Assembly (NCBI GenBank): GCA_041398745.1 | Contig: JAWKUB010000014.1 | Coordinates: forward strand, 46,624-110,623 | Direction: 5' to 3' | Source of the DNA: JACKHO01 sp041398745 | GTDB taxonomy: Bacteria; Planctomycetota; Planctomycetia; Planctomycetales; Planctomycetaceae | Length of the DNA stretch: 64,000 nucleotides | Shown here: in pieces, positions 1-11,100 of the stretch | Layout of the letters: the number at the start of each line of letters is the position of its first letter | Numbering within the stretch: the first letter of the stretch is position 1 | Position numbers and translations under genes: made by a program | Notes under the pieces: model-generated | Told to the model about the DNA's origin: nothing | Databases searched by the model: none | Seen by the model: the letters and a program-made list of their open reading frames with translations, nothing else

Positions 1-1164
1 GGAGTGAGGATTGGCAATGAAGTCACGAATCCACTCCGGCCGGGCTCGGGAGCCAACCTTTGTGATGTTGGGTGCACTTTTTGCGTTATCGGGGGGCAAC
101 GACTGATGACAATTGCGACACCCCAATTCATTGACCAGCAACTCGCCGCCCAAATTGCTTCCGGACCAGCTGGCATGGAATCGCTCAAAGGCGGGAACTC
201 GTGGACGTCGGGCCTGTCGCTCGGGATCGCGTGGGAGGACCCAAATATTGCGATAACGAACCGGGTTTCCATGATCTTGCAAGTAGAGCGGTCCCGGTTC
301 AGGTGACTCCTGGTTCGGGGCAGCACGCGTAATTCGAGGAACTTCCACATTCTGCTGAACCGTGACACCATTGAGACGCACAGTGAGTCGGGCGTTCGCG
401 GTCTTCTCCCCCTTGTCGTTCCAGCGTGCGGCCGTGAAATCGACGTCGTAGGTTTGCCAGACGAGTGGAGGCAGGCACATGTTGATGCTGGGGTCACTAA
501 TCTCGTAAATCCCGCCGGTTTCATTGTTCTTACCAGCCAGGCCAAACGAGTCGAGCACCTGTGTTTCATAGCGTCCCTGGTAGTAAGCCCCACTGTTTCC
601 CCTCCCTTGCCCACGGGCGGCGGGCATGAATGGGAGTCGAAACTCAATATGTGCCGTAAAGTCAGCAAACACGCCGGATGTCGTGCAGCCTTGCATGAGC
701 AGTCCGTCGTCACTCATCTTCGCACCGTCTCTCCAGTGCTGCTGCAGCGACTCCGCGGTTCCATCAAACAGAACGACGGCTCCCGCTGGCGGCTGGGCTC
801 CCAGAGTAGGACTCTTGCGTTCGACTCGTTCCAGTTTCAGATCAGCAATGAGTTGCTTGACCGAGGCGGCGTCTTCCTCAAACTCTTCACGGTCTGAACC
901 GTCCCATCCGGCGCCAGGGAGTCCACCACGGTATTGGACGACGAGGAATTTCCCTTCTCCTTGGGCGACGACCTGCACGCCGCGGGAATTTGCTGCGTAC
1001 TCGCCTTGCAACCGAAAATCTTCCGACTCAGCAGCCTGTTCAGGAGTCACAAAGACCTGTTGCTGAGCCAGCACCGAGCTGCCGGAAGCTGTTAAAAGCA
1101 ACACAACCACTGCGCAGGACAGCAGGCTTCGATTCAGGTTCTCAAATGGAGAGAGTGAGTTCAT
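1..1164 (-). CDS. Secreted DUF1080 protein with C-terminal c-type heme domain (3' end outside window)
   Basis: Open frame from an ATG at 1164 down to the left edge (388 codons, no stop). It begins with a signal peptide (hydrophobic run about residues 16-30, likely cut after VLA at residue 33). Residues about 105-290 read as a DUF1080 / 3-keto-disaccharide hydrolase-type beta-sandwich: AVVLFDG near the start, then GNSGAYYQGRYE and a WNDKGEKTANARLTVRLNG segment. A c-type heme site CRNCH follows at 349-353, followed by RPEWIRDFIANP as in planctomycete cytochrome domains. Such proteins act outside the cytoplasmic membrane; a role in carbohydrate turnover linked to electron transfer is inferred from the domains. 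The family and frame are secure. The full length and any further heme domain are unknown because the gene is cut by the window edge. Confidence 0.85.
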   Translation of the reverse strand, partial: MNSLSPFENLNRSLLSCAVVVLLLTASGSSVLAQQQVFVTPEQAAESEDFRLQGEYAANSRGVQVVAQGEGKFLVVQYRGGLPGAGWDGSDREEFEEDAASVKQLIADLKLERVERKSPTLGAQPPAGAVVLFDGTAESLQQHWRDGAKMSDDGLLMQGCTTSGVFADFTAHIEFRLPFMPAARGQGRGNSGAYYQGRYETQVLDSFGLAGKNNETGGIYEISDPSINMCLPPLVWQTYDVDFTAARWNDKGEKTANARLTVRLNGVTVQQNVEVPRITRAAPNQESPEPGPLYLQDHGNPVRYRNIWVLPRDPERQARRPRVPAFERFHASWSGSNLGGELLVNELGCRNCHQSLPPDNAKSAPNITKVGSRARPEWIRDFIANPHS

Positions 1165-1459
1165 ATCGGTTTGTCTCTGGTGTCGGAATTCCGTTCATCG
1201 CCATTGCCCTTAACACTCGCCGCGCTCGAATGTGACGCTGCAAGTCCTAAGCAGGCTAGCGGAAGGTGGCCGGTGTTTCGAGCATGCTGCAGTCTCCCTT
1301 TCACGAAAATCTCCATTTTGAAGTGACTCCGCTTGCCAGAAACTGTTAAGCTGTCAGGCACTTACTTCCCGTAGGCACGCTCCGATGCGTCCTTCGGCAC
1401 CCAGTTGGTACGTCGACATCGTACGCCCTTGAAGTCACCTATCTGAAGGTACGTTCGCC

Positions 1460-4400
1460 ATGGCCGGAATTACGGTTGAATGCAGTCATTGCCAGGCACA
1501 GCTCAAATTGAAGGACGACAGCAAGGTCGGTAAGACGGCACCTTGCCCTAAGTGCAAAAAGAAATTCGTCATTCAGCCCATTGATGAAACAGCCGACGAC
1601 GATTTCGATTTTGGCGGTGACGAAGATTTCGGAGGCGATGAAGACTTCGATGACATGCCCGCGCCTCGCAAATCGAGCAAGTCCAAGGGTAAGGCCAGTG
1701 GTGGCGGCGGAAAGAAGAAGGGAAAGAGCAAAGGTAAAGGAAAGAAATCCTCTGGCGGTAGCATGATGCCGCTGCTCTTGGGCGGCGGTGTGCTCGTCCT
1801 GCTTCTGGGCGTTGGAGGATTGCTGTGGGGATTGGGCGTCTTCGGTGGTGGCGGTGATGAGGCCGTTGCCGACAACTCGGCTGTCGCCGCTACGGACACA
1901 GCCAGCAATGAAACTGCCAACGCGGCAAATGCCGAAACCGGAGCAAGCAACGACGTGGCCGCTCCTGGTGGCGGAAGTCACGCTGCGACAGATCCTGCCG
2001 CTCTAATGGCACATTCCTCGGATAGTGGAAGCAGCGCTCCGGGGCCGGACGATCACGGATCATCAAACACATCGGCTTCGTCTGGCCAAGTCATCGGCTC
2101 GTCGAACGCTCATAGCAGTACTGACTCGTCCGCCGGTCCGGCAGGCCACGGGAGCACCGGAACTCCAATGGGGAGCACCCCGGCAGCTTATGGTACTTCG
2201 GCACTCCCCAATGGTCCGTCAGCTCACGGTTCTTCCAACGGGAATGCCCCGGCTCTTAGCAGCGCGGATACAAGCCCTGAAGCAGCCATGAAGTTGCGCA
2301 TGAATAGTACGCCAACCGGCACTCTCCCTAGTGCTACAGGCGAGTTCCCGCCACCTACAGGATTTGATCCCTTACAGGGATTTCCAGGTCAACCGGGATT
2401 CCCACCTCCCAAGAATCCATTGCCTCCCATCCGATTGAGCGTCACTCCGGGCGAATTCGTCCAACCGAAATTGGATTCGGTGTTTCCTGACACCGACGTT
2501 GTTATGCACATTCAGGTACAGCACTTGCTGGCCAGTCCATTGGCGGAACAACTCATCAACATGATCCGGCAACAGGGAACGGCACCGCTGCAGGAATTCG
2601 AAAAGGCCATGGGTATTCCGCTCACCGACGTTCGTTCCGTGACATTGGCCGTAGCCGACGTCGCTGAAACAACACGTCAGCAGCAGGCAGCGTTTTCCGA
2701 GTTCGGTGAGTCCGAGGGCTTCGACAGTGGTGGGTTCAACGAAAGTGGAGAGCCGGTCGAGCCAACTGAGTTTAATGAAAGTGACTCGGGTGGATTCGGC
2801 GAGAATTTCCCGGGAGAGTTCGGTGGTCCAAGAGGTATGGCTGGCCCTCCTCCAGGAATGAACATCCCGCAGCCGCCGTCGATTGCTTTAATCACATTAC
2901 GGGATGGCGTTTCATTGGACATGATCAAGCCATATCAGGCGGGAGAAGTTGTTACTCAGGGAAACGTGCAATACAAGCGAATGGCATCGCCCACGTCGGC
3001 TGGAATTCCTGGTCAGCAAGGGGGACCGTCAGTAGCCGCCGCGGCGCTTGACCCCTCGACATTGCTCGTCGGCGATGAGAAAGTCGTCGCTGAGTTGTTA
3101 GCGCGGTCAAAACCCTGGAGCCCTCAAGTCAGCCAACGCTTTGCAAATTCAAGTTTTGAGCATCACTTCTCGATGCTCGTCGATATGACCCGCTTGAAGG
3201 AGGTCGAGTCACCGCCCCAAAGTGCACCGGGAGCAGAGCAGTTTGAAAAGCTGAACCAGCTCATCAAAGATAACGCAACCGACATGCGGATTACGTTCGA
3301 TTTGGGCAATCGCATCGAGCTTTCACTCGCTACCGGAACGGGAAGCCCAGAGTCGGCCGGGGAAATCGCTGCTGAAATGCGTAATCTGTTGCAGCAGGCA
3401 AAAGGGCAACTGTTAGCGGTTGGAATCTTGTTCCCCGACTTGAAGACCTCGCTCGATAAGCTGCTGCAGTCAGCGCAAATCTCAAATGAGAGTAATCTCG
3501 CCTCGATTTCGATTAGTGCGTCGCAACAGGAAGTCGAGAAGCTCGCAGCAGAAGGAAGGAAAGCCGCTGAAATGTTTCTTGGGCCGGCAATAGCCGGCGC
3601 TGGTGGAGGAGGCGGTTTCGGATCGCCACCTCCACGAAATATTGGCGAAGACATTATTCGACGCGGCGTGGAACCGGCGGAAGCGACTGGACTACCCGAA
3701 GGATGGAATGCCAAAGCACAAGTCGGATGGCACGTTGTCACCGACGCGCGTAAGGAGCAAATTCTGGAGCCGGTGGTAGAAGTCGTTTTGTTTGACGGAA
3801 ACTCGACCAAGGTCGTGTCTTACCGCGCTGACGAAAAGCTACCGGACCGCAGTCGACACATGGGACGTCCCGAGGATGTCGTCATCGACCGCACTGCAGC
3901 AGGCGAACAGCCAAATTCCGGAATTCTCACGCAATTCTTCCCAGCCTTTTCCAGCGATGGCGGAACCATCTTCCCAATGTTTGAGGGAACGTTGCTCATG
4001 AGGGTTCCGAAGAAAACTGAAACCATCGACATCCCCAATGCAGGACAACTGAACGGAGGCGTCGATATACCTGCCGCAAAACGGTTAGACATGCAAGCAG
4101 GTGCTCCAGAGCAAGGCAACAGCTTGCGTCTGGCCTACAAGGCAAAGGATTCCACAATCGTCGGCGCTATTGAAGTCACGGATCAAACCGGCGCAGCAGT
4201 ACCAGGAATTATCCGATCGGAGGAATCTCAGCGCGGTTATAACGTCGTAACACTCTCAGGCCGAATCCCCCCCGGTGCTGGTTTGCGAGTCGCTCTGCAT
4301 TCCGACTTGGATATCATCAAGGTCGGGGTCAAATTCACCGACTTGCCCGTACCACCTCGCCCCCAGGACGCGGCGACATTTGCAGCGGAAGACGAAGCAC

Positions 4401-4522
4401 GCCGCTATCCCAATCGGCAGCCTGCTGCTGGTGCCGGTCCAGGCGGATTTGGCCAGTATGGTGCGGAGTACGGCGAGATGTCGACACAACCACCCGGTTA
4501 CCCTGGTCCGGGCGCACCATAG
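1460..4522 (+). CDS. Large zinc-ribbon membrane protein with low-complexity linker, unknown function
   Basis: 1020 residues from an ATG at 1460. The N-terminus is a zinc ribbon (C8-x2-C11 and C29-x2-C32, CSHC...CPKC). An acidic stretch (D/E/G-rich, 45-70), a lysine/glycine-rich stretch (73-97) and one strong membrane helix at about 100-125 follow. Residues 130-290 are Ser/Gly/Ala/His-rich low complexity with repeated SSxAHGS-like words. The rest (about 330-1000) is a large, presumably extracytoplasmic globular part with proline- and glycine-rich segments near 425-480 and at the C-terminus. The ribbon-plus-helix-plus-long-exported-part layout is common in planctomycetes and has no assigned function that I know of. 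It lies upstream of the esterase gene on the same strand but 100-160 bp away. I do not assign a function. Confidence 0.85.
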   Translation: MAGITVECSHCQAQLKLKDDSKVGKTAPCPKCKKKFVIQPIDETADDDFDFGGDEDFGGDEDFDDMPAPRKSSKSKGKASGGGGKKKGKSKGKGKKSSGGSMMPLLLGGGVLVLLLGVGGLLWGLGVFGGGGDEAVADNSAVAATDTASNETANAANAETGASNDVAAPGGGSHAATDPAALMAHSSDSGSSAPGPDDHGSSNTSASSGQVIGSSNAHSSTDSSAGPAGHGSTGTPMGSTPAAYGTSALPNGPSAHGSSNGNAPALSSADTSPEAAMKLRMNSTPTGTLPSATGEFPPPTGFDPLQGFPGQPGFPPPKNPLPPIRLSVTPGEFVQPKLDSVFPDTDVVMHIQVQHLLASPLAEQLINMIRQQGTAPLQEFEKAMGIPLTDVRSVTLAVADVAETTRQQQAAFSEFGESEGFDSGGFNESGEPVEPTEFNESDSGGFGENFPGEFGGPRGMAGPPPGMNIPQPPSIALITLRDGVSLDMIKPYQAGEVVTQGNVQYKRMASPTSAGIPGQQGGPSVAAAALDPSTLLVGDEKVVAELLARSKPWSPQVSQRFANSSFEHHFSMLVDMTRLKEVESPPQSAPGAEQFEKLNQLIKDNATDMRITFDLGNRIELSLATGTGSPESAGEIAAEMRNLLQQAKGQLLAVGILFPDLKTSLDKLLQSAQISNESNLASISISASQQEVEKLAAEGRKAAEMFLGPAIAGAGGGGGFGSPPPRNIGEDIIRRGVEPAEATGLPEGWNAKAQVGWHVVTDARKEQILEPVVEVVLFDGNSTKVVSYRADEKLPDRSRHMGRPEDVVIDRTAAGEQPNSGILTQFFPAFSSDGGTIFPMFEGTLLMRVPKKTETIDIPNAGQLNGGVDIPAAKRLDMQAGAPEQGNSLRLAYKAKDSTIVGAIEVTDQTGAAVPGIIRSEESQRGYNVVTLSGRIPPGAGLRVALHSDLDIIKVGVKFTDLPVPPRPQDAATFAAEDEARRYPNRQPAAGAGPGGFGQYGAEYGEMSTQPPGYPGPGAP

Positions 4523-4619
4523 GGCTGGGGCAGAGGTTGCTTACTTATTGTGACACGATCCTCCGCCATCGCTTGGTGGCGTGCTGGTCGGAAGCGGTTT
4601 CGTTTTGAGGTTTGAGTAC

Positions 4620-6200
4620 ATGGATTGTCAACCGGACCTCAGCATGAAGGGCTGCAATTCCGCAACCGCGGCCTTGATCACACTCCTATTCTGCTCGGTG
4701 TCTTGTACCTCGGCCAAGGCAATTGAATTCGAGGTAGAGTACTCCTCCGACGTATTCCCCGGCCCCTATACCGGGCGTGTTTACTTGTTTTTTGATTTCC
4801 CTGGGGCCGAACCGCGCACCAGTGCATCAACGCTCAGACCAAAGCCTGTCGTGGCTCTGGACGTGGAGGATTGGCAGCCGAATCAGAAACTGTCAATTGA
4901 CGGGAACACTCCTGGCTTAATGGCGTTTCCCAAGCCTCTGAATGAGTTGCCTATTAAAGGGATACACGCCCAGGCAGTTGCTCGCTTCAATGCATTGAGC
5001 CGAGTCGCAGCAAAAGGAGCGGGAAATGGGTGTAGCGAAGTCCAGCTATGCACCAATCGAGAACCTGTGCGACTTGTCATTGATCGGACCATTGAGGCAC
5101 AACCTTTTCCTGAAACCGATTATCGCCGATTGCTGGAAGTGAATTCAGAGCTGCTCTCAAAGTTCCATCATCGCGATGTCATCATGCGAGCTGGTGTGCT
5201 CCTGCCCCCCAGTTACGCCACGTCACCCGAACGCCGCTTTCCGGTCATCGTGAGCGTACCTGGATTCTCAGGGACACATTTCGAAGTGGCCCGCTGGAAA
5301 CAGAGTTCGCTGGTTGCTGCAAATGGCACGGAATTCATCCTCGTCATCCCCGACCCAAGTTGTCCGCTGGGGCATCATTGCTTTGCTGACTCGGCAAACA
5401 ATGGTCCTTGGGGGACAGCCTTTGTGGAAGAATTCATTCCGCAGCTGGACAAAACATTTCGCACCGATGCCCGACCCGCCGCGCGATTTCTCACTGGTCA
5501 TTCCTCTGGTGGCTGGAGTTCATTGTGGCTTCAGGTGACGTATCCAAATGATTTTGGCGGCACATGGAGCACTTCACCCGACCCGGTAACTTTTGTCGAT
5601 TTCCAGCGTATTAATTTGTACGCCGACAGGAACATGTATTGGGACGCACAGCCTCAGCGCCGCCCGCTCGCGCGCCGACAGGGACAGCCATTTCTCTGGT
5701 ACGAAGATTTTGCCCGGTACGAGCATCTTCTGGGATACGGCGAACAACTCCACAGCTTCGAAGCCGTTTTCAGTCCCGCCGTGAGCGTTGATGCTCCCTT
5801 CGATCCGGCAGTGGTGCAAAACTCTATTCCAGCGCCCAATCCCACGCGCCCGCAACCACTCTGGAACTGGACGACCGGCGACATCGACCACAACGTCGCT
5901 CAGGCCTGGAAGAAGTACGACATTGTCCACATGCTGGAGTCCAACGAAGATTTGCGACGCCAGCTGCGAGGGAAGTTGACCGTCATCATGGGCGAGGCCG
6001 ACACGTTCTACCTCGAGGGAGCAACTCGCATTCTTCAAGAGTCCATGCGGCGTCTTAACAGCGATGCCCGCATCGAACTCATCCCCGACAAGACGCATTT
6101 CGATTTGCTCGACGGAGCTATGCGTTCACGCATCATCAGCGAAATGGCTGCGAAGTATCAAAGTCAGCAAAGCAGCATTCCAGATTCCTCGTCCAACTGA
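4620..6200 (+). CDS. Secreted esterase (alpha/beta hydrolase, esterase D-like)
   Basis: Serine hydrolase with the nucleophile elbow GHSSGGWSS, an RRFPVIVSVPGFSGTHFE segment before it (oxyanion region) and a late DKTHFDLL histidine, consistent with a Ser-Asp-His triad. The N-terminal 150 residues form an extra beta-rich domain. Start choice: the ATG at 4620 has GAGG nine bases upstream; the ATG at 4644 gives a cleaner signal peptide (MKGCNSATAALITLLFC...). Either way the product is exported. A further in-frame start at 4581 has no support. The stop is only 22 bp before the next gene, so the two are probably co-transcribed. The substrate is not visible from sequence; an acyl or carbohydrate ester is the family expectation. 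Confidence 0.85.
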   Translation: MDCQPDLSMKGCNSATAALITLLFCSVSCTSAKAIEFEVEYSSDVFPGPYTGRVYLFFDFPGAEPRTSASTLRPKPVVALDVEDWQPNQKLSIDGNTPGLMAFPKPLNELPIKGIHAQAVARFNALSRVAAKGAGNGCSEVQLCTNREPVRLVIDRTIEAQPFPETDYRRLLEVNSELLSKFHHRDVIMRAGVLLPPSYATSPERRFPVIVSVPGFSGTHFEVARWKQSSLVAANGTEFILVIPDPSCPLGHHCFADSANNGPWGTAFVEEFIPQLDKTFRTDARPAARFLTGHSSGGWSSLWLQVTYPNDFGGTWSTSPDPVTFVDFQRINLYADRNMYWDAQPQRRPLARRQGQPFLWYEDFARYEHLLGYGEQLHSFEAVFSPAVSVDAPFDPAVVQNSIPAPNPTRPQPLWNWTTGDIDHNVAQAWKKYDIVHMLESNEDLRRQLRGKLTVIMGEADTFYLEGATRILQESMRRLNSDARIELIPDKTHFDLLDGAMRSRIISEMAAKYQSQQSSIPDSSSN

Positions 6201-6222
6201 CATTCCTTGAAAGCACAGCGAC

Positions 6223-7464
6223 ATGCAGCGCATTCGATTTTGTACTTTCCTGCAGGGTAGTTTCCACGCCGCTTTTCTACTCGGCTTGACCTATGCCTGC
6301 CACGCTGAAGTCATCGTCAAGGTGGAGGCTGAGAACGACGCCATTGCTGCTGGTCCCGTCGAGTTTCAGGTGCCTGAGAACATCGAAGTGCCAGAGAGTT
6401 TCGCCCTGATGCAAGGGAACCAAGCCGTCGCGGCCCAGTGGCTCAACCGAGACGAGAGACGCGCAGCATTCATTTTGCCGACACCAATTGAGAAGGGAGG
6501 CTCAATTGCATTTACTCTGCAAGCGGCGGCGAACCATAAGGAAGACACTCCGAATGTTTCCATTTCCACGGAGAATCCGGCGGGAGCAGTGACTGCGTTC
6601 GTGGGTGGCCATCCGGTGCTTTCCTACTGGGCGACAACACGCATGCCGCCCGATTCAATTCCCGCGGTGTTCAAGCGGAGCGGGCATATTCATCCGCTCT
6701 ACACGCCCGGCGGTGAGGTAGTCACTTCGGAATTCCCCGCTGACCATGCACATCAGCACGGATTGTTTCACGCCTGGGTAAACACGTCGCTTGCCGGGAA
6801 GAAAGTCGATTTCTGGAACCAAAAGGGGCTCACTGGCAACGTACGCCATGTTCGGCTGGTAAGCAAAACCAGTGGCCCCGTGTTCGCAGAGTTCACAGCG
6901 GAACTGGAGCATGTTGCCATCGATGCAGACGGAAGCGAAACTCCAGCGCTTCGCGAACTGCTCACAGTCCGCGTCTGGAACGTGTCGGGCCCATTCATGG
7001 TCGATACACATACGGTGCAAACACTCGTTGCCTCTACGCCGCTAATTGTTCACGAATATCACTACGGAGGCGCAGCCATTCGCGGGCGAGATGACTGGCT
7101 CGACAACCCGCATGCCAACTTCCTCACGAGCGAAGGAAAGTCTCGGGTCGACGGTAACCACACTCGTCCCGAGTGGGTTTCGATGCATGGTCCGACGAGC
7201 AATGGATTCGCGTCCGTAACAATTATCGGGCACCGAGAGAACCTACGTTTTCCGCAGCCAGTGCGGCTGCACCCCGGCAAGCCCTACTTTGTATTCACGC
7301 CGCCGCAGCTTGGTGAGTTCATCATCGACGCCGACCACAACTATGAGGCTCGTTATCGACTTCTATTGCAGGACAGTCGTCCGGAAATCGAACAAATCGA
7401 ACCACACCGGGCGGTTTATCTGAGCCCGCCTCAAGTCGCCGTATTTCATGATTGCGCCAACTGA
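6223..7464 (+). CDS. Secreted PmoA-like / DUF6807 protein
   Basis: 413 residues with a signal peptide (residues 1-28, ending in CHAE). The middle and C-terminal parts match the planctomycete DUF6807 (called PmoA-like) family: GGHPVLSYW, KRSGHIHPLYTPGGEV, the histidine-rich DHAHQHGLFHAW motif, DFWNQKG and a late HPGKPYFVFTPPQLGEF segment. The family is frequent in gene sets for carbohydrate or sugar-derivative use, but its reaction is not firmly known. The clustered histidines suggest a metal site or polar pocket; that is inference. It follows the esterase by 22 bp, so the pair may act on the same extracellular substrate. Confidence 0.88.
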   Translation: MQRIRFCTFLQGSFHAAFLLGLTYACHAEVIVKVEAENDAIAAGPVEFQVPENIEVPESFALMQGNQAVAAQWLNRDERRAAFILPTPIEKGGSIAFTLQAAANHKEDTPNVSISTENPAGAVTAFVGGHPVLSYWATTRMPPDSIPAVFKRSGHIHPLYTPGGEVVTSEFPADHAHQHGLFHAWVNTSLAGKKVDFWNQKGLTGNVRHVRLVSKTSGPVFAEFTAELEHVAIDADGSETPALRELLTVRVWNVSGPFMVDTHTVQTLVASTPLIVHEYHYGGAAIRGRDDWLDNPHANFLTSEGKSRVDGNHTRPEWVSMHGPTSNGFASVTIIGHRENLRFPQPVRLHPGKPYFVFTPPQLGEFIIDADHNYEARYRLLLQDSRPEIEQIEPHRAVYLSPPQVAVFHDCAN

Positions 7465-7532
7465 TGGACGCCAGGTTAGCGATGGTACACGTTGAGACTC
7501 AGTTCTCCTGCGGATGAGAACATGCCCCTTGG

Positions 7533-7961
7533 CTATCGCCGCTGCATGACGAACTGCCCTTGGTCACGTCCGGAGATATAGCGGGCTGTGAAACAGTTCC
7601 CATTCATGTTGCCGTAGCACTTGAAGTCCCCAAAGAGCGGCAGTTTGGATTCTCCATAGAGTGCCGTGCCGCCATCAGCAGTGTTACCTGTAGCCGTCAT
7701 CGGAACGGAGTACATGAACGGCACAACTCCCAGGAACGTGCCGCTGAATCGCACGCGATAAGTGTTGCAGCTCTGTGGTCGGACGTGGGCGCTGAGCAGA
7801 CCGTGGTGTCCGTTGCAATTGCTCGACCAGGTCCCCTGGTATTGAGCAACATTCCGACTGGGACAGAACAATCCTGCAGTGGCTCGGGAGGAGGTCAACA
7901 GCAACAGGCTCATTGCAAAACCGGTCACCAGAATGAAGCGAAAACGGGATGAATTCACCAT
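7533..7961 (-). CDS. Small secreted protein, unknown function
   Basis: About 142 residues. I start it at the ATG at 7961 because this places a textbook signal peptide first (MVNSSRFRFILVTGFAM, then a leucine run ending RATAG); the longer frame to 8033 adds a polar leader with no role. The mature part has four or five cysteines (LFCPSRN, SSNCNGHHG, SCNTYRVRFSG, DFKCYGNMNGNCFTARY), suggesting disulfide bonds in a small beta domain, and ends GQFVMQRR. It resembles short exported proteins of unknown role in planctomycetes. It is convergent with the DUF6807 gene and stands alone upstream of the Hsp70-fusion gene. Confidence 0.7.
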   Translation of the reverse strand: MVNSSRFRFILVTGFAMSLLLLTSSRATAGLFCPSRNVAQYQGTWSSNCNGHHGLLSAHVRPQSCNTYRVRFSGTFLGVVPFMYSVPMTATGNTADGGTALYGESKLPLFGDFKCYGNMNGNCFTARYISGRDQGQFVMQRR

Positions 7962-8117
7962 CTGAAAACTCTCACACAACGGGAATGAAGTAGGAGCCCG
8001 TCGACTTGCATCGACAGCCCATACCGCTTCCATCCATCAAACGAGTCTACGGCATGGGAGTTCAAGGCAATACAGGGCAAGATTACCGGTCGAAGCAATT
8101 GTTTCGGTTGCTGAGCC

Positions 8118-11100
8118 CTAAAACTCAACCTGAGTGGCTTCCCGTTTGTAGAGCGGCAGGTGCCGGTAGTAGACCTCCAGAGTCATAATGCTCATGCAGG
8201 TTTCGAAGAGGCGGCCTCCTTGAATTGATCCGTGACCACCAGTTGGTTTCCAGCTCCCCGTTCCTGGCCCCTCCTGTATCTGTGTGTTAATGAGTCGGTC
8301 GCGCATGACGAGGTTCCACTTCTTCCACTCCTCGCCGCCCCAATGGTGCATGACCTGTGTTGCGTAGTAGTTGTAGTAAATATCTTTCGTAGACGGGCCC
8401 GTCTTACTGAGGTAGGCCACGCCACTCTCCAGAGCCGGATTCTTTCGATCCCACCCCATGTACATGCGACACAACAGCCCCACAGCCGAGGTTCCCGGTC
8501 GGTTCGGCTCGCGTCCCACGTATCCGTATTGCGATCCGCCATTTACTTCAACGGAATCGAGGAAGAAATGGACCCCCTTGGCAACGTTGGGCGGAATGGG
8601 AATCTTGGCGGCAGCAGCTGATTGCAGCGCCATCACCTGCCAACCCACGACGGATGTGTCTCCCTTTTCAAGTGGCTTGTAACGCCAGCCGCCCCCTTTG
8701 GGGTCCTGAGCACTGATGATGAATGCCGTCACGGCAATGCTGGCCTGGTACAAGCGCCGATCTTTCGTCAGAGCCTGCGCCTCGCATAACGCGATCGCAC
8801 AAAGCCCCTGAACGTACATCCCTTCATTCCCCTGAACGTCTCCCCGCAAATCGCCTCCGGCTGGTGTCAACTTAATGTTTCGCAGCAGGAAGTCGAGTCC
8901 CTTGCCAACGGTTTCCTTGTAGTCTCCCACCTTGTGAGTTTGACCGGCACCAAGGTAACTCAGCAGAGCCATGGCCGTAGCTCCGGTATAACATTTCGAA
9001 AATGATCCCGCGTCCGGACTCTCGCCAATTTCAGCAAAGCTCCAACTGCCATCGGGGCGCTGAATCGACGCGAGCCACTTCAGCCCCGAAGCCACAGCAG
9101 CCTCACTGGCACTGTTCCCCCCTTCCTGGGCGACGAGAGCTGCCCGTCCCGCGGCACTCCGGCCACCCATTTCACCCTGAATTTTCACCTGCGAGCCTGG
9201 TGCCACACTATTGACGTCGACGGATGGCGCTGCCAATGCCAGATCGTTGATGTCCACGTCGAGCTTGTCTTCGGTCATCGCGAGGACGTCGGTAACCGTC
9301 GCCGCTTCCTGCATCGGTTCGAGTTGATCGGCGGTCAGGTCAATTTGTTGCAGCGTCTCCGGCTGTTCAGTGACGACTGTGGACGAAATCGTCATGAACT
9401 GATTTCGCACAGGATTAGGAAGAACCACCATGGCCAATACGAGCAAAACCAGGGCATGCAACAGGAGGTTAGTCCCATGCACGGTGGCCAACTCGTACAG
9501 TTTTTTTCGAGCCTTCAGTTTCTCTTCTTCCGGGTCCGGTTCGTTCTCGACCAACTCGTCAACGTCGCCCAGCGTTTCGTCCGCAACCTCATCGTCTGCT
9601 TCAATCGATTCTATTTCCGAGTCGGCTGGTGAAGCAGTGTTCTTGACCGGGCTCTCCGCGACTGCCGCAACGTGACTTTCCTCAGGCACAAAGGATTCGG
9701 CTCCGACCTGAGCAAGAGCTTCCTCTGGCTCCTCCTGGCGTTCGACGGGTTTCAATGGCGCTTTGGTCGCTGGCCGTGTGGGAGCAACTGCGGGCACTGG
9801 CAGGTCGGCCTTTGGTGACTCAGCTTTCGGAGAGTTCTCCCGCTTCTGTTTCCGGACGGGACGGTCTCTTGGTGGCGGCGCTTCTGCGAGCGCCTGCTCC
9901 TCCGCTGCCGGAATGGGCGCTACCAGAGTTGGCATCACGACGTCACGCTTCGGTACCTCCTCTGGTTTTTCGCTTTCCGTGAAAGGGATCGCTTCAGGCA
10001 ATGCCGGTGTATCTACTGATGCACTCTGTTCGCTGGATTCACCACCCACTTCGTTGTCGGGAAGGCCGCGTTCCACTCGAGGCGCCCAAGCCGCATATCG
10101 ATCGCGACTCAGACCTGCGGCTCGTTCGATTTCCAGAGTGGCCGCCTTTTTCACGGAGGGCAGCCAGGCCTTCACGGTAAGGCGCCCGTTTTCGGCATAT
10201 TCGAAGGTTACTTCGACCGGCGTCTTGGCGGGTAATCGTTCCGGTAAACCCTTTACAATGCACTTCCCAATGTTTGTCGATTGATTGCCACTGGCATCGC
10301 CCCCTTCCACCACGGTCACCACCACACTGCTTTGATTCTCTTTCAGCGTCGGGAACACATGGCTTTTCGACGCCGGCAGTGGCGTATTGCGCGGGATCAT
10401 TAACTGGCGGCGATCGCGGCCCGTCGACCGTTCGACTCCCAACACACCCAAGTCGTGCGAGTTGACGTTTCGAATGGACATGGTTGGCGTCGTCTCGATT
10501 CGATCAGACGTCAACCAGTGTGCGTAAACAGCAGCTCCGTGAGCAACTGCTTCATCTGGCGAGAGCGACCGGTCAACCTGCATGCCGGAAATCTTCTCCA
10601 GCATTTCGCCAACCATAGGCATCCGGCTCGATCCCCCCACAAGCAGCAGGCGGTCCACGTCTTTCCAGCTACGTTTTGCTTCCCGCAGAACGCGTTCCGT
10701 CGTCAGCTGAGTGCGGTCCAGCAAGTCTCCCGTAATCGATTCGAACTCGTCGCGACCAAGCGCCGTACGCAGTCGCTTTCCACCTGCCGCGAAGTGGATT
10801 TGCACTTCCGAACGCAAGGTCAATGCGCGTTTGACATCCTCCGCTTCATGCAGGAGTCTCTGCAAGTCGCTTTCGTCCTTACGGGGATCGAATCCGTGCT
10901 CCGCGAGAAACTTTTCGGCGACGTAATCAACAATTCTCTGATCCCAGTCAATGCCTCCCAGATAGACATCGCCTGCCGTCGCGACTGTCTCAAATTGATG
11001 GCCATGTAAGTCCATTAGCGTAACGTCGAACGTGCCGCCGCCCAGGTCGTAAACGAGAACAGTCTGCCGTTCTTCCGCTTTGCCGTCCGATCTCAGGAAG

